Below are positions 52,201 through 59,881 of a DNA stretch of 62,000 nucleotides, in pieces. The position numbers and the translations under genes were made by a program. Origin of the DNA: Phoronis australis. Taxonomy: Eukaryota; Phoronida; Phoronidae. Location of the stretch: positions 1-62,000 of the forward strand of contig NMRA01000388.1 in assembly GCA_002633005.1 (NCBI GenBank), written 5' to 3'. The notes beneath the pieces were generated by a model. That model was not told the DNA's origin. It saw only the letters and a program-made list of their open reading frames with translations, and did no database searches. Within the stretch, counting starts at the first letter, position 1, and every line of letters starts with the position of its first letter.

Positions 52201-55200
52201 ACACCTGCTGTTGCAACCGCCATTGCTGACTTCACACGTTGCTATGGAAACATCAAACATCACTATGACGACAGCAAGAACAAAAGGCAGGGCACTTCTC
52301 AACAGTTGCATTGAAACACTGTCACCTAATTCCATTGAGAGCAACTGAGAATGAGAAATCGCAGAACATGTCGGTAGGCTTCTTACTGACAAACCAATCA
52401 GTTACCGTCTGCGCGGACAATAGATGTGCGAGACAACCTGCCGGGCTTGGTCGGTTTTGTAGCAAGATGCTGGGTATTCTTTGAGATAACCGTGAACAAC
52501 TGGTAAATTGGAAACATATCATTGGCATCATGGCTATTCAAAACAGCACATGCTGTCTAGTCGGCTTAAAACAATAGAGTTACAAGCTGTGAGATTGGTA
52601 AGATAATCTCCAAGTTTCCTCAAACCCATCTTCCAGTGTGTAATACATCAAACCTGTAGGTGATAACTGGCACAACCCAGGTTTTAAAATTTAAGTAATT
52701 TAAGTAAAAACATATTTCAGTATATAAACACCAACACACACACACTCACACACATTTTTATCATACTCTACAAGAGCAGAAAAAACTAATGCTCGACATA
52801 TCTTAACAAATTCTGTTGCCACTGGTAGGTTTCAGATGTGAAATACAAACAAGTTATTTCACAGTATCAAAGCAACCATAATTCTAAATCAAATCTCACA
52901 ATTTTGAGTATATTTCAAAATTTGGAAATAATCTTTTGAACAGCTCACATGTATATTGTGCATACATGATAAGAAAAGCATTTTTTTGAAGTCAAATGCA
53001 CTCACTCTCGCCAATTTTTAATGTCAAAAACATTGACTCAGGGGTTTGATCACTCAGATCTCAACTCGAACAGTACACAGAATAAGTAGATTTAGGAGCT
53101 TGCAGAGGAATTAAGAAATTGGGGAATTTCATCTACAGCACTGCTCTCATATTTCTAATGCATTGTGGGAACGTTGTCAACTCATACAGTGACATACAAA
53201 ATTTGGAGACATATAAACAATATGATGGGAAATAACTCTTGTCATTTGCATGTGGCACAAATGAAAGCATGGACCTACTTCAACCTACTTTTATGTGGCA
53301 GCAGTGGCAAAAATTAGAAACTCCACCCATTTCATGGCAACTTAATTGTGCTTCATTATTAGATTTGTACAATTGCCGCACTAGTCAAGAAACCTGCTCA
53401 TCAGGAAATCTCATGTAAGTGTGAAGTAAAGCAATTGCCGCATTAGCTATGTCGTAACAGTAAGACAACACTGAGATATTGTGGGTTAAAACTGGTGGTT
53501 TTTCGAAATGTTTGGCTCCTGAAATTGAATTCCACATAAAAAATTGTGTTAGAACTAATTTTACCCATAGAAATAAGATGAAAATTAGCAAAAATGGATG
53601 CGGTAGGTTTCCATTCTCTGGTACCTGAAGATGGATGGTTTTAGTGACTCTTTGAACAGTGGTAGATAATTGGCCTGCGAGTTGTGATGCCACACAAAAG
53701 AGCACGGGAATGCTTAATGTGTAAATTGGTGTTTGGACTAGCCTTGATTTTGAAACCGCTGTACATTTGGAGTTGAAACCAAGTGTGAGGTTTTGTAACT
53801 GAAACTATTGAAGAAAAACAAAAGATTGAAAGAAATCATCAACACACAAATCGAATAAATACAGATTATTAGTATGTATTTTGCGTGAAAGATTCTTGAG
53901 GCACGTGCCATCCGATCATAGTAAAGTTGAAATTCATCACTTAAAACACAAATTATGAATAAGATTATAGTATGTCATCTGTGATGTCACCAGATGTTTA
54001 GGAGCCGAAAAACATCCCACACTGTATTTCAAAAATGACAGCAGCACCACAAATGAAATCCTTTGCAATGATGTTACTAAAGAATGAAAAAAGTAAAATG
54101 TAAGAAGGAATATGAACAAGCTTTAACTGTGCTCTGCCTAAAGCAGTACAGCTGGAAGCAGGTTGGTTGTAAGACCAAGTACTAGATGGAGTCACCAGTT
54201 GTGGACTTTACAACAGAATTATATTTCATCCAATGACAACAGGAGAGCTATTGCAGAACATACCTAAGCAAGTCTTTTTGTCAGAATCCAGTCTGTAATG
54301 AGCAGCGCAGGAACACACAGGGCCATTTCTTGTGTCTGTGCACTTGTGGTGACAACCACCGTTGTCATATTTACACGGTTCTACAGTCACATTAAAAGGC
54401 ACAATGCATATGAGACTATTCAATTGTGCGGACACATATGAACTACATTTTGACAAATGTGAAACAATGCATCACTTTTGTCAACATGCACTACCAGGAG
54501 GTGGAAATGATTCCATGACCGTGACTCTAAATACCAGATATCTAAACTCCACACCCAGGGACTAGATTAATCACCCAGACCTAGGTGTGGGTTTGGAGTT
54601 CGGTCACTGGATAAGAAGTATTTTGGTGCAAGTGTGGAGTTAAGGGGCATGGTATGGAATTACAACACTGTGGGTTTTGCCTTGGCTGGTCCAGAACTAG
54701 ATTTGGACTAACAAAGCTACAATTTAAAGCCCCCCCCCACTACAGATGAAAACATGGTTTTCTTAATTAATTTAAAGATAACCAATTTGAATAAAATAAG
54801 TTCAGCAAGGATGGCGCTTTTCTAAGATTTTTTCCAGATGCGGCAAAAGCTTGTGCATTTCTAGAAAGTGCCAGCTTTCAAAAATGTACAACTGAAAATT
54901 TATTAGATAACCATCAAAACTAAGATCTATAAAAGCTAAAATCTATTCTACATACTAAGAAATTTGACCACTTTAGAACACTAATATGGTGGACAGCAGT
55001 AACATTTCGCTGTCGGGCCACAGTTACAGTTTTGTGAAACTTTCAACTTGTAATAAAGTACTCATTAAAGGTCACATAAAGTGTTGGTTTGACAACCCTC
55101 ATACTTACTGACACATCTTTTTCCATCAGGATGCAGGGAGTAGCCCCGTCTACACACACACCTCCATTCTGAATTGTACCTACAGCCTTGAGTGCAACCG

Positions 55201-58200
55201 TACTTGTTCCGACAGTAATTGTGCAGATAGGCTGAAACAACGAAAGGTGTTCGTGACATGGACGAAAAGGAAATCTGGGTCATGTAGTTAACATTTAAGA
55301 GCACAGTGGTAAATGATAACAATAATAAATAATTATAATAATCTTGAAAAATGATAAGGTGCTTGCTTTGGTGAAACCACATAACACGTACGAACGCACA
55401 AGTTTGCAAAATTTACAAAAACTCTGTAATGCATTGCACGTAAGAATGTTACCAATTAACAAAATCACAAACTATTATTTTTCTGCAGAACTATATTATT
55501 TGTAGTTTCTTGTCATCTCCTTGAAGTCCTATACTTACATTCCACGCAAGTCTTTCCATCATTTTCCAGCTGAAATTTGGGGTTACAAGTGCACTCGTGG
55601 TAGCCAGGATAATTGACGCAACCATGACTGCATCCACCATTGCTAATGGCACATTCGTTAATATCTGAAAATATTGTATGTGTGGAAGAAATTAAAGTGT
55701 CTTTTCATATTTTTGAAGTTGAGAAGTACACAAATTTGACCAACTTATTGGTCTATCAAATTCTAGTAACAGAAATCTGATGGTTACAGAATTTTCAAGC
55801 AATGATTTCTATGGTTTCAACAGATTAAAAATGGTAAAACTTCAAATCTGAAAGACCAAAATTCCAGACAAGACTCTACAGAACTCGTACACAAATCAAA
55901 AAACACAGTCTGGCACTTTGGAAATTATGTTCTATGAGAGACTGCCTGCTCTTAAAGTACCTATCCTGGAAAATAAAAAATGCAGACATGCTTCTAATTT
56001 TCAATAATACAGCTGCAATCATGTCTCAATTAACTTTACTGTGAAGGTAACAGTTTTAAGCTTATGTATCACCTTATCAACAGGACGACGAAGCCCCTGC
56101 ATTCAGCCAAATATATACAAAACTATTGACATTTAAATTTGTAAAGTCTATATTTACTGAATGTAGAGAGCCTGTGAAATTTGATATTTGGCTTGATATC
56201 AATCTGCCATTGACTGGTCACATGGCCATTTCTTTTTAGTAAAATTTAGTAACAAATAAAGGCACATTCATAGCAAGACAATAGCTTCAATAACAGAACC
56301 AAATTAAGTTTGATATACATGGTCAAGATGAAACCTCAAAAACACTGTTAGCGTAGTTTTCTAAATCACGTTACTTTGTTTTTAGCAAGTTTAATATTTT
56401 TTTCATAAAAGTCCTATATTTCGTAGCCTCTTTTGCAAAATTTAATCATTTCAAAAACAATTCCCAACAGAACAAAGAATAGTATCTGCAAGTTTCATTT
56501 GAATCCAATCCTGAGACATTTTCTGAGATGAGATGTTCCAAAGTTAGTCAAATGTAGGCATTTTAAGGGTCCTAAATAATTTTAAGTTTCACACAATCCA
56601 GCCAAAATTTTGCACAAAATGTGATACATGAGTTAACATAGGCACCACTTACCTATGCAGTTGAAGCCATCTGGTGCCAGCTTAAAACCAGGGTGACAAG
56701 CACAGGAATAATTGCCAATGGTGTTTGTGCACATCTGTACACAATCTCCATTCCTGTAGGAACATTCGTTGTAATCTGAAAATTTATAGCCTCCATAAAT
56801 ATTTTACAATTGCAATTCCGTGAAGTGATAATCTGACAAGCTCAGCAAGTATCCCCCAGTGTACTTGAGAACGTTGTTTTTTTTCTTTTTCTCTTGCTTG
56901 AACAAAAAACTAGGAATGTCTCATGTGCTCATTGACGACTAATATCCCCCTTTAAGACCCAAAATCAAGCGCACAGGGCCTACTGAGGCAGAGAAACACA
57001 ATTGGGCCCTTCCAGTTTTTGCTGAATACTTCCGGCTTCCATCTGTTTACTTTACGCTGATGGATTTTGAATACATGCTCGGATGAGGCAAGGTGACTTC
57101 GTGGTGATCTGCGATTTTTACAAGGTCACCGAACAAGAGCAAGCAATAGCTGTTCACATTAAGTCTCTAAAATCGCCTTTTATTTTCAATTGTTTTCTAT
57201 TCTGCAGCATTCCCTTGTTATATTTAGACTGCCTGAGCCAATGCATGACAGTAGTTTTTGTTAGCTTTATTTGGTTGGCTAGGAAAGATGAAATAGGTTT
57301 CGTTAGCAAGGAATCTCCATTGCAATTGCCCGGGTTTTGTCGCCTTTGGCTCAAAGTTGCAACAATGCAAACTACATATTCTTGGGCTATTTAGCCTCGC
57401 TTACGTCACTTGTCAAGAAACACAACCATCAGTTGTATGTTACTTCTCAAGAGGTATGCACCATGAAATATTCTCATTGTCTCCTGGTTTGTTAATATTA
57501 TGTCACTTGGAACTATGCTAATTCTAACGATAAACATGACTGTCTTAACAATTAAGACATAGAAAGATAAAACTGCGGATGAATCACAAATCGAATCATG
57601 CTTTCAACTCTCAAATAATTTCAGTTAGAGAACTCATCTGACACTATTCTGAGATTTTCACCGCAAGTCAACTACATCACAAGAATTACAAGTAATTTAC
57701 TTTAGACTCCTAACTTAGAACTTGAAATCTTAGTTCTCTGAAAGGTAACACCCTTAAAGAAGCATTTTCACATTCTCAAAACCATGGCAACTACATAACG
57801 TACCTCAGTTAAGAGCACAATTAAGCACACCATACATTAGCGAAATTTTGCCGTCTCATTCTTTCAATGCACCAAACATTAAACTGGAATACTTATCATA
57901 TTCAGGCTCTGTGCACCATGACTGCCACTAAACAATATTCTGAAAGACTATGTGGACATTCAAAATAAAATTAGTCTTTGACAAATGAAAAAGGTCAACT
58001 TTATTTTGACCGAAATTGGTAACATGTTACCATATCATCAGAAGGGTTCATGGTAGTGAGTTGGTTCAGTGTTTTTTGACACTTAAATTTTGTGATGATA
58101 TAGTGCCAAATCATACAAATGATAATTGATAATAAAAATAATTAAATAGAAGATCATGGATTTGGATAAATAAGTCTAGTTTTAGAGATACTAGGCAACT

Positions 58201-59881
58201 GGACAGTTAAATGCAGAAATGCGCAGCACGGAAAAAAACAAGTAAAAACTGCAGAGCGTATATAAGTTGATGCAACAGACAAATCTTCAAAATAGAAACT
58301 GCTCAAGTGTTGTACCATACAGGTTCTTCAAAAGCTTGTTCCAACGACTGCTTTTCATCCCATGCACCAAAAACATGAAACTCTCACATCAATCAAAAAT
58401 GTATTAGTGCTCAAACAATTGTGAGAAAACTGGCTTAAACTAAATACCAAGTGACATCATTAGATTTTGTGTTGGGTTCAGCGATCAAGCCAGTAAATAA
58501 TGGCAAACATATGGTTTGGCAAGACAGCCACCTCTGTGCTCCACTTCACCCCTATCATTTCATTACCACCAATCTATTTTTCATTCAAAAATATAATGTA
58601 ATTTCACACGTGTGTTAAGATCATGACCTCAAGCGTCTGAGACAGGTGAATCGGACAACATTCTAGTCAATGCAATCAAATACAAGGAGACTAGTCAAGG
58701 AATCAGCAATAAGGCAATCTGAAAGTTATTCCCTGGGAGACAACAGAAAATACAATTCTTTCGCTGCAGTCTTGAAGCACACAGCCTTCAAATGTTTTAA
58801 AAAATGTTTTAAGCACAAGCTTATGCCAAATTCCAGGTTATGATTATGTTGGCAGTCTAGGAAGTGGCACAGTTGGCAAAATACAATTGTGGAAGGAGAA
58901 ATGACTTTTCTACATGTAAAGAGTATTCTGTTCATGTTCATAGACCATCGTGGGTAAATATCAGGGAATATAGAAAGGTAATCGTGGTATTTTGGGATGT
59001 GGCATTTATACTAGGTTCACATAAGCATAGGCATATCTGGCATATGATATAACTTTGCCCGAATATACCTAGTAGTTAACAATTTCACCACCACCCCTTC
59101 CCCAGGTTGCCATCAATTCTACGCCCCTGGTCATGACCAATTCCCCCAGTCATCATCACCAATTTTTACTTCCCAATAAGGGACACTGGTCAGATATAGC
59201 AGTCCCTGATTGCGAGAACCGGTTTCATCCACTAAGTAATGGGCCCGTTATTCAGTGATAGCCTGGTTCTCTGAATCAGGGACCGCTAAATTCGACCAGT
59301 GCCCCAATAGGGCCCCCCAGTCATCACCAGCGAACATGCTAACAAAACACTAACATTTTAGCCAGTTTATGAATAAGGTGTAACTCCCCTCAGTGTCCCA
59401 CTCCCACTGAGACAGATCTACGTTAAATGAATTACCTGAATAACTGTGATGTCCTTAGGCAGATTGGGCTACACAGACCCACGAAATTATACGAGATTTC
59501 AAGCCCACAAATTTGATTGCATGTAATCAATGAAAATACAAAAAGAAAATAACACCTTGAATCACAATGTCAGTACCCACGAGACATGTAAAATTTGGTC
59601 AATGGTGTCACTTTTACCTTTTGTTCAGTCATTTTTAAGTAATGAACTTTGAATTTTACGTTTACAATAAATACGACTACGTCTACGAGTGTAGTCGCGG
59701 ACGGGCGAATCGTCAAATTCATGTTCGCTTTCAGTTCACGTTACTCAACACAAATTCTTACCTTCACATTTGTATCCATTGCCATAGAACCCGTTTTTAC
59801 ATTTACACCTATATGATCTTCTTGTGTTAATGCACTGCGCGTTCTTATCACAGTTATGTCTTCCCAGTGCACATTCGTCAA
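19568..59881 (-). CDS. SCUBE: SCUBE: secreted EGF / cysteine-rich / CUB protein, near complete
   Basis: Secreted, cell-surface-tethered glycoprotein. Vertebrate SCUBEs act in Hedgehog release and as co-receptors for BMP and growth factors. Twenty shared exons were traced from 59881 down to 26362, followed by one of three terminal exons. Order: nine six-cysteine EGF domains (one exon each), spacer (four exons plus part of a fifth), three GCC2/GCC3 cysteine-rich repeats, CUB (two exons), tail. With the distal end this is about 958 codons, close to the 988 residues of human SCUBE1. Exons up to the spacer and most later ones have phase-1 boundaries. Exceptions are one phase-2 junction (32639/32109) and the phase-0 junction before the tail. 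The signal-peptide exon was not found. Vertebrates have three paralogs; which is closest is not resolved. Confidence 0.97.
20531..21214. repeat. AGATAATTGGCCTG dispersed repeat, copy 1
   Basis: Begins near ATTACGGTGTTTTCCCGTTG. A diverged copy of the first ~680 bases occurs at 27252-27760, and shorter relatives around the AGATAATTGGCCTG core occur near 41380 and 53667. No coding capacity. Type unknown. Confidence 0.8.
20804..21624. repeat. Near-identical 0.41-kb direct duplication across an N
   Basis: 20804-21214 (411 bases) and 21216-21624 (409 bases) differ at only a handful of positions and are separated by exactly one N at 21215. This is what results when two allelic contig ends are joined without merging, so it is most likely an assembly artefact, not a real tandem duplication. 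Confidence 0.9.
21625..24881. other. SCUBE intron between tail exons B and C, nothing recognised
   Basis: No coding similarity on either strand, and no fourth tail exon was found. Near 23826-23875 an 18-base phrase, GGCAATCATTTTGGGTAAAA, occurs twice in tandem. The AATAAA complement at 23063-23068 may serve isoform B. Confidence 0.45.
24882..25025 (-). CDS. SCUBE: SCUBE alternative terminal exon B (middle)
   Basis: Acceptor CTGTTACAG|GAT in phase 0; 47 codons then TAA. Encodes [43 protein letters not shown]. Same length as exon A and sharing with it a one-residue deletion relative to exon C and vertebrates. The nearest AATAAA noticed downstream on this strand is about 1.8 kb away (23063-23068). 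Confidence 0.88.
   Translation of the reverse strand, partial: DRTLLAKLLDVTASPIKYFTYLNESEQLGSSFIGLISPKVNKFFEKN
25677..25820 (-). CDS. SCUBE: SCUBE alternative terminal exon A (proximal)
   Basis: Acceptor TTGTTACAG|GAC in phase 0; 47 codons then TGA. Encodes [37 protein letters not shown], the conserved helical SCUBE tail. Lies 541 bases past the shared linker exon. By eye 25 of 47 residues equal exon B. No canonical AATAAA was seen before exon B, so transcripts ending translation here may extend through later sequence. Confidence 0.88.
   Translation of the reverse strand, partial: DQGLLAKLLEVTGSPVKYFKYMNDSLQLGPSFLDLIESKLSSVLNMH
26362..26441 (-). CDS. SCUBE: SCUBE last shared exon, CUB-tail linker
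   Basis: Acceptor TTCCAG|AGGAGTAT, donor AAG|GTAAGC, 80 nt, ending in phase 0. Encodes [20 protein letters not shown] and HQAIFK. The phase-0 donor fits each of the three downstream tail exons, making this the branching point for alternative 3' ends. Confidence 0.97.
26948..27100 (-). CDS. SCUBE: SCUBE exon: CUB domain, second half
   Basis: Acceptor TTTAAG|CTTCAAAA, donor GATG|GTAAGT, 153 nt. [29 protein letters not shown] and [10 protein letters not shown]. It carries the fourth CUB cysteine and mirrors human SCUBE residue for residue over long blocks. Confidence 0.98.
27252..27760. repeat. AGATAATTGGCCTG dispersed repeat, copy 2
   Basis: Collinear with 20531-21020 at roughly 85-90% identity by eye, including the blocks GTTTTCCCGTTGCTCCCAAC and GATAATTGGCCTGCCTGTT. 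Lies in the SCUBE intron that splits the CUB domain. Confidence 0.85.
28043..28240 (-). CDS. SCUBE: SCUBE exon: CUB domain, first half
   Basis: Acceptor TTGCAG|ATACAAAATG, donor GCGC|GTAAGT, 198 nt. [46 protein letters not shown] and [14 protein letters not shown] and the first three CUB cysteines are present. Confidence 0.98.
28433..28594 (-). CDS. SCUBE: SCUBE exon: GCC2/GCC3 cysteine-rich repeat 3
   Basis: Acceptor CGGCAG|AAAGCTGC, donor AAAG|GTAGCT, 162 nt. [20 protein letters not shown], then [16 protein letters not shown] and SYC. Completes the three-repeat array preceding the CUB domain. Confidence 0.97.
29195..29362 (-). CDS. SCUBE: SCUBE exon: GCC2/GCC3 cysteine-rich repeat 2
   Basis: Acceptor TTTCAG|GTCGGTGC, donor CAAG|GTAGAC, 168 nt. 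[20 protein letters not shown], then [15 protein letters not shown] and SFQDC, close to the vertebrate second repeat. Confidence 0.96.
29363..31471. other. SCUBE intron between cysteine-rich repeats 1 and 2
   Basis: Not part of SCUBE. On the minus strand, 29674-29997 and 29970-30224 are open frames of 84-107 codons without recognisable domains. Their 3' portion (29650-29720) also occurs in inverse orientation at 43940-44010, so at least part is dispersed repeat. A CA-rich microsatellite lies at 31212-31253. Confidence 0.5.
31472..31633 (-). CDS. SCUBE: SCUBE exon: GCC2/GCC3 cysteine-rich repeat 1
   Basis: Acceptor CTACAG|TTGCCTGC, donor GGAG|GTAGGT, 162 nt. [20 protein letters not shown], then [16 protein letters not shown] and EGARNLSQC. 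Pfam-type GCC2_GCC3 (ephrin-receptor-like) repeat. Confidence 0.95.
32006..32109 (-). CDS. SCUBE: SCUBE exon: spacer end to first cysteine-rich repeat
   Basis: Acceptor CTTCAG|GATTTATG, donor GTG|GTGAGT, 104 nt. Encodes [11 protein letters not shown] and [12 protein letters not shown], matching the EYEV..CGAGQVLQDSKC segment of vertebrate SCUBE. Confidence 0.92.
32639..32741 (-). CDS. SCUBE: SCUBE exon: spacer part 4
   Basis: Acceptor GTCCAG|GCCATTG, donor GTGAG|GTGAGC, 103 nt. Encodes [20 protein letters not shown] then [12 protein letters not shown], as in vertebrate CLRKRAEQSL..LRKSIGRQQFYV. Ends in phase 2, the only phase-2 junction in the gene. Confidence 0.94.
33506..33547. repeat. AT-rich self-complementary repeat
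   Basis: Runs of ATATTGATATTTGATATCAATATC are self-complementary and can form a hairpin; a short TATCAA-based repeat in the SCUBE spacer intron. Confidence 0.7.
33822..33983. repeat. Tandem repeat, 53-bp unit x 3
   Basis: Three units starting ACACCAAATTCTACAGTCTT at 33822, 33875 and 33928. The first two are identical and the third diverges at its end. It lies about 120 bases downstream (in SCUBE sense) of the spacer exon at 34103. Confidence 0.96.
34103..34270 (-). CDS. SCUBE: SCUBE exon: spacer part 3, basic cluster
   Basis: Acceptor AATCAG|GTCACAGC, donor AAAG|GTAATG, 168 nt. Contains [17 protein letters not shown] followed by MTAEFELQ. Vertebrates have a basic RRRGRK run followed by ITAEFEIE at this place. 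Confidence 0.93.
35094..35228 (-). CDS. SCUBE: SCUBE exon: spacer part 2
   Basis: Acceptor CTTTTAG|ACTCAGTT, donor ACAG|GTAAAA, 135 nt. Basic segment [15 protein letters not shown], placed like the KARFKI..AKC segment of vertebrates. Similarity is modest; splice phases support it. Confidence 0.88.
35619..35837 (-). CDS. SCUBE: SCUBE exon: spacer part 1
   Basis: Acceptor TGCACAG|TCATTGAC, donor TTCAG|GTAATT, 219 nt. Encodes [15 protein letters not shown], then [12 protein letters not shown] and ECGAH, matching the cysteine-containing region just after EGF9 in vertebrate SCUBE. Confidence 0.93.
36129..36251 (-). CDS. SCUBE: SCUBE exon: EGF9 (calcium-binding type)
   Basis: Acceptor TTTCAG|ACGTCAATG, donor [46 protein letters not shown]. 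Last EGF before the spacer. Confidence 0.96.
36569..37836 (-). mobile_element. CTAGTGGC-subunit dispersed repeat, copy 3
   Basis: Reverse orientation relative to copies 1 and 2. Its 5' hairpin end is at the right (ATGCGTCCACATATCAATAC / GTGGGTGCATAAAAA) and its GAGCGTTGAAATGCGCCCAC end at the left. About 1.27 kb, with two rounds of a higher-order unit of roughly 410 bases (GGCCACTAGGTGGC near 37097 and 37505). Confidence 0.87.
38676..38792 (-). CDS. SCUBE: SCUBE exon: EGF8 (calcium-binding type)
   Basis: Acceptor TTCCAG|ACATTGATG, donor [35 protein letters not shown] and YGVTHCG, the last matching the YGTTHCG end of vertebrate SCUBE EGF8. Confidence 0.97.
39295..40950 (-). mobile_element. 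CTAGTGGC-subunit dispersed repeat, copy 4 (longest)
   Basis: About 1.66 kb, reverse orientation, with the same ends as the other copies. Contains about three rounds of a 430-446-base higher-order unit (GTGGC cores near 39741, 40169, 40615), each with alternating GGTGGC, GGAGGC and GGGGGC cores. The 182-codon open frame inside (40397-40945, -) is made of this repeat and is not a gene. Confidence 0.88.
41340..41560. repeat. AGATAATTGGCCTG repeat, short copy
   Basis: Contains GGGAGATAATTGGCCTGTCA and TTGGTGTTTGCATTTAGCCT, collinear with 53640-53800 and, over the core, with 20929 and 27650. Confidence 0.7.
41800..43010 (-). mobile_element. Degenerate Penelope-like retroelement (RT + GIY-YIG)
   Basis: On the minus strand, reading right to left: an RT block [17 protein letters not shown] (42892-42946); the catalytic-region ADDKFVVF (about 42795-42815) after two in-frame stops; [22 protein letters not shown] and PIQYK; then, in shifted frames, the endonuclease block [12 protein letters not shown] and REHH (about 42115-42180). 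RT followed by GIY-YIG is diagnostic of Penelope-like elements. Only the C-terminal half survives, and stops and frameshifts make it inactive. It lies in the same strand sense as SCUBE. Confidence 0.9.
43251..43290. repeat. (ACGC)n microsatellite
   Basis: About ten consecutive CACG units ending in ACACACA. Confidence 0.97.
43940..44010. repeat. Short dispersed repeat shared with 29650-29720
   Basis: TAGAGCAGGCTTCACCAAGA through TTCAAAAGGCC is the reverse complement, with few changes, of 29650-29720. It is probably part of a small MITE, since 43130-43200 also shares GGCCAACTGGGACAG with the minus strand near 29720. Confidence 0.7.
44151..48471. mobile_element. 4.3-kb TIR DNA transposon, apparently non-autonomous
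   Basis: Ends are exact 25-bp inverted repeats: CGGTAAAGTCGCGTGATTTT plus CGGAC at 44151-44175, and its reverse complement at 48447-48471. Both are flanked by TA (44149-44150 and 48472-48473), consistent with a TA target duplication. Both ends have subterminal copies of CGAAATTCGGAC or close variants. No transposase motif was found in any frame. Inserted in SCUBE intron EGF7/EGF8, or present there by older capture. Confidence 0.9.
47775..48225. repeat. Degenerate tandem repeat inside the TIR element
   Basis: Roughly 80-90-base units recur, each with a GTGCGTCGAC-AACGCA phrase, then ATATTGAGAAAGC-GCAT, then GAAAAGA. About five diverged units. Their open frames (47695-47976, 48094-48438) are by-products of the repeat. 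Confidence 0.7.
49102..49218 (-). CDS. SCUBE: SCUBE exon: EGF7 (calcium-binding type)
   Basis: Acceptor TTGCAG|ATGTGGATG, donor [26 protein letters not shown] and [10 protein letters not shown], six cysteines. It is followed by the 10.3-kb repeat-filled intron. Confidence 0.96.
49219..52124. other. SCUBE intron EGF6/EGF7
   Basis: No gene recognised. The 114-codon open frame at 49679-50023 (+) has no recognised domain. The intron contains the foldback element at 50298-50551. Confidence 0.45.
50298..50551. mobile_element. Foldback MITE with GGGCCCGTTCCA-type ends
   Basis: The left end CTGGGGCTTGTTCCAAGTAA pairs with the right end TTGTTGGAACGGGCCCCAG, and the inside is an imperfect palindrome rich in ACTTAAGT and AAGATTTGTCTTA. 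About 254 bp, non-coding. Confidence 0.88.
52125..52241 (-). CDS. SCUBE: SCUBE exon: EGF6 (non-calcium type)
   Basis: Acceptor CCATAG|CAACGTG, donor TTAG|GTTAGT. Reads [19 protein letters not shown] then PVCSC, closely resembling EGF5 here and vertebrate EGF6. Six cysteines. Confidence 0.96.
   Translation of the reverse strand, partial: QRVKSAMAVATAGVLILLKARCVVVHEDTCFITMAKHA
52732..52757. repeat. CA microsatellite
   Basis: CACACACACACTCACACACA run. Confidence 0.9.
53640..53800. repeat. AGATAATTGGCCTG repeat, short copy
   Basis: GGTAGATAATTGGCCTGCGA and AAATTGGTGTTTGGACTAGC are collinear with the copy near 41380. Lies in SCUBE intron EGF5/EGF6. Confidence 0.7.
54264..54380 (-). CDS. SCUBE: SCUBE exon: EGF5 (non-calcium type)
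   Basis: Acceptor CTGTAG|AACCGTG, donor TTAG|GTATGT. Reads [16 protein letters not shown] then GPVCSC, the 'CxYxNGGCxHxCxDTxxGPxC' form of vertebrate SCUBE EGF5. Six cysteines. Confidence 0.96.
   Translation of the reverse strand, partial: NRVNMTTVVVTTSAQTQEMALCVPALLITDWILTKRLA
55109..55231 (-). CDS. SCUBE: SCUBE exon: EGF4 (non-calcium type)
   Basis: Acceptor TTTCAG|CCTATCTG, donor GTCA|GTAAGT. Six cysteines in the pattern [12 protein letters not shown] then [16 protein letters not shown]. It corresponds to the atypical fourth EGF of vertebrate SCUBE. Confidence 0.94.
55539..55664 (-). CDS. SCUBE: SCUBE exon: EGF3
   Basis: Acceptor TTTCAG|ATATTAACG, donor [22 protein letters not shown] start and six cysteines. 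The calcium-type Asn is present ([10 protein letters not shown]), but the usual aromatic before the fifth cysteine is replaced by His. Confidence 0.96.
56653..56775 (-). CDS. SCUBE: SCUBE exon: EGF2 (calcium-binding type)
   Basis: Acceptor TTTCAG|ATTACAACG, donor [23 protein letters not shown] start, [10 protein letters not shown] hydroxylation pattern, six cysteines. Phase 1 at both ends. Confidence 0.96.
   Translation of the reverse strand: MTTNVPTGMEIVYRCAQTPLAIIPVLVTLVLSWHQMASTA
56776..59761. other. SCUBE intron EGF1/EGF2
   Basis: No exon or gene recognised. The 103-codon open frame at 57083-57394 (+) is unsupported. The hairpin at 59175-59311 is described separately. Confidence 0.5.
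59175..59311. repeat. Foldback repeat, ~40-bp arms
   Basis: CACTGGTCAGATATAGCAGT (from 59184) and the reverse complement of the segment ending at 59301 agree over about 39 bases with a few mismatches, including CCCTGATT and GAGAACC. Loop of about 40 bases. Probable MITE. Confidence 0.85.
59762..59881 (-). CDS. SCUBE: SCUBE exon: EGF1 (calcium-binding type)
   Basis: Acceptor TTTCAG|TTGACGAATG, donor GAAG|GTAAGA. Encodes [16 protein letters not shown] and onwards, with six cysteines and the Asn-hydroxylation pattern [10 protein letters not shown]. It matches the first EGF of vertebrate SCUBE, so only the signal-peptide exon should lie upstream. Confidence 0.95.

Noticed and set aside
57083-57394. 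103-codon + strand frame in SCUBE intron EGF1/EGF2
   Set aside because: No recognisable domain, no splice context, and opposite to the host gene.
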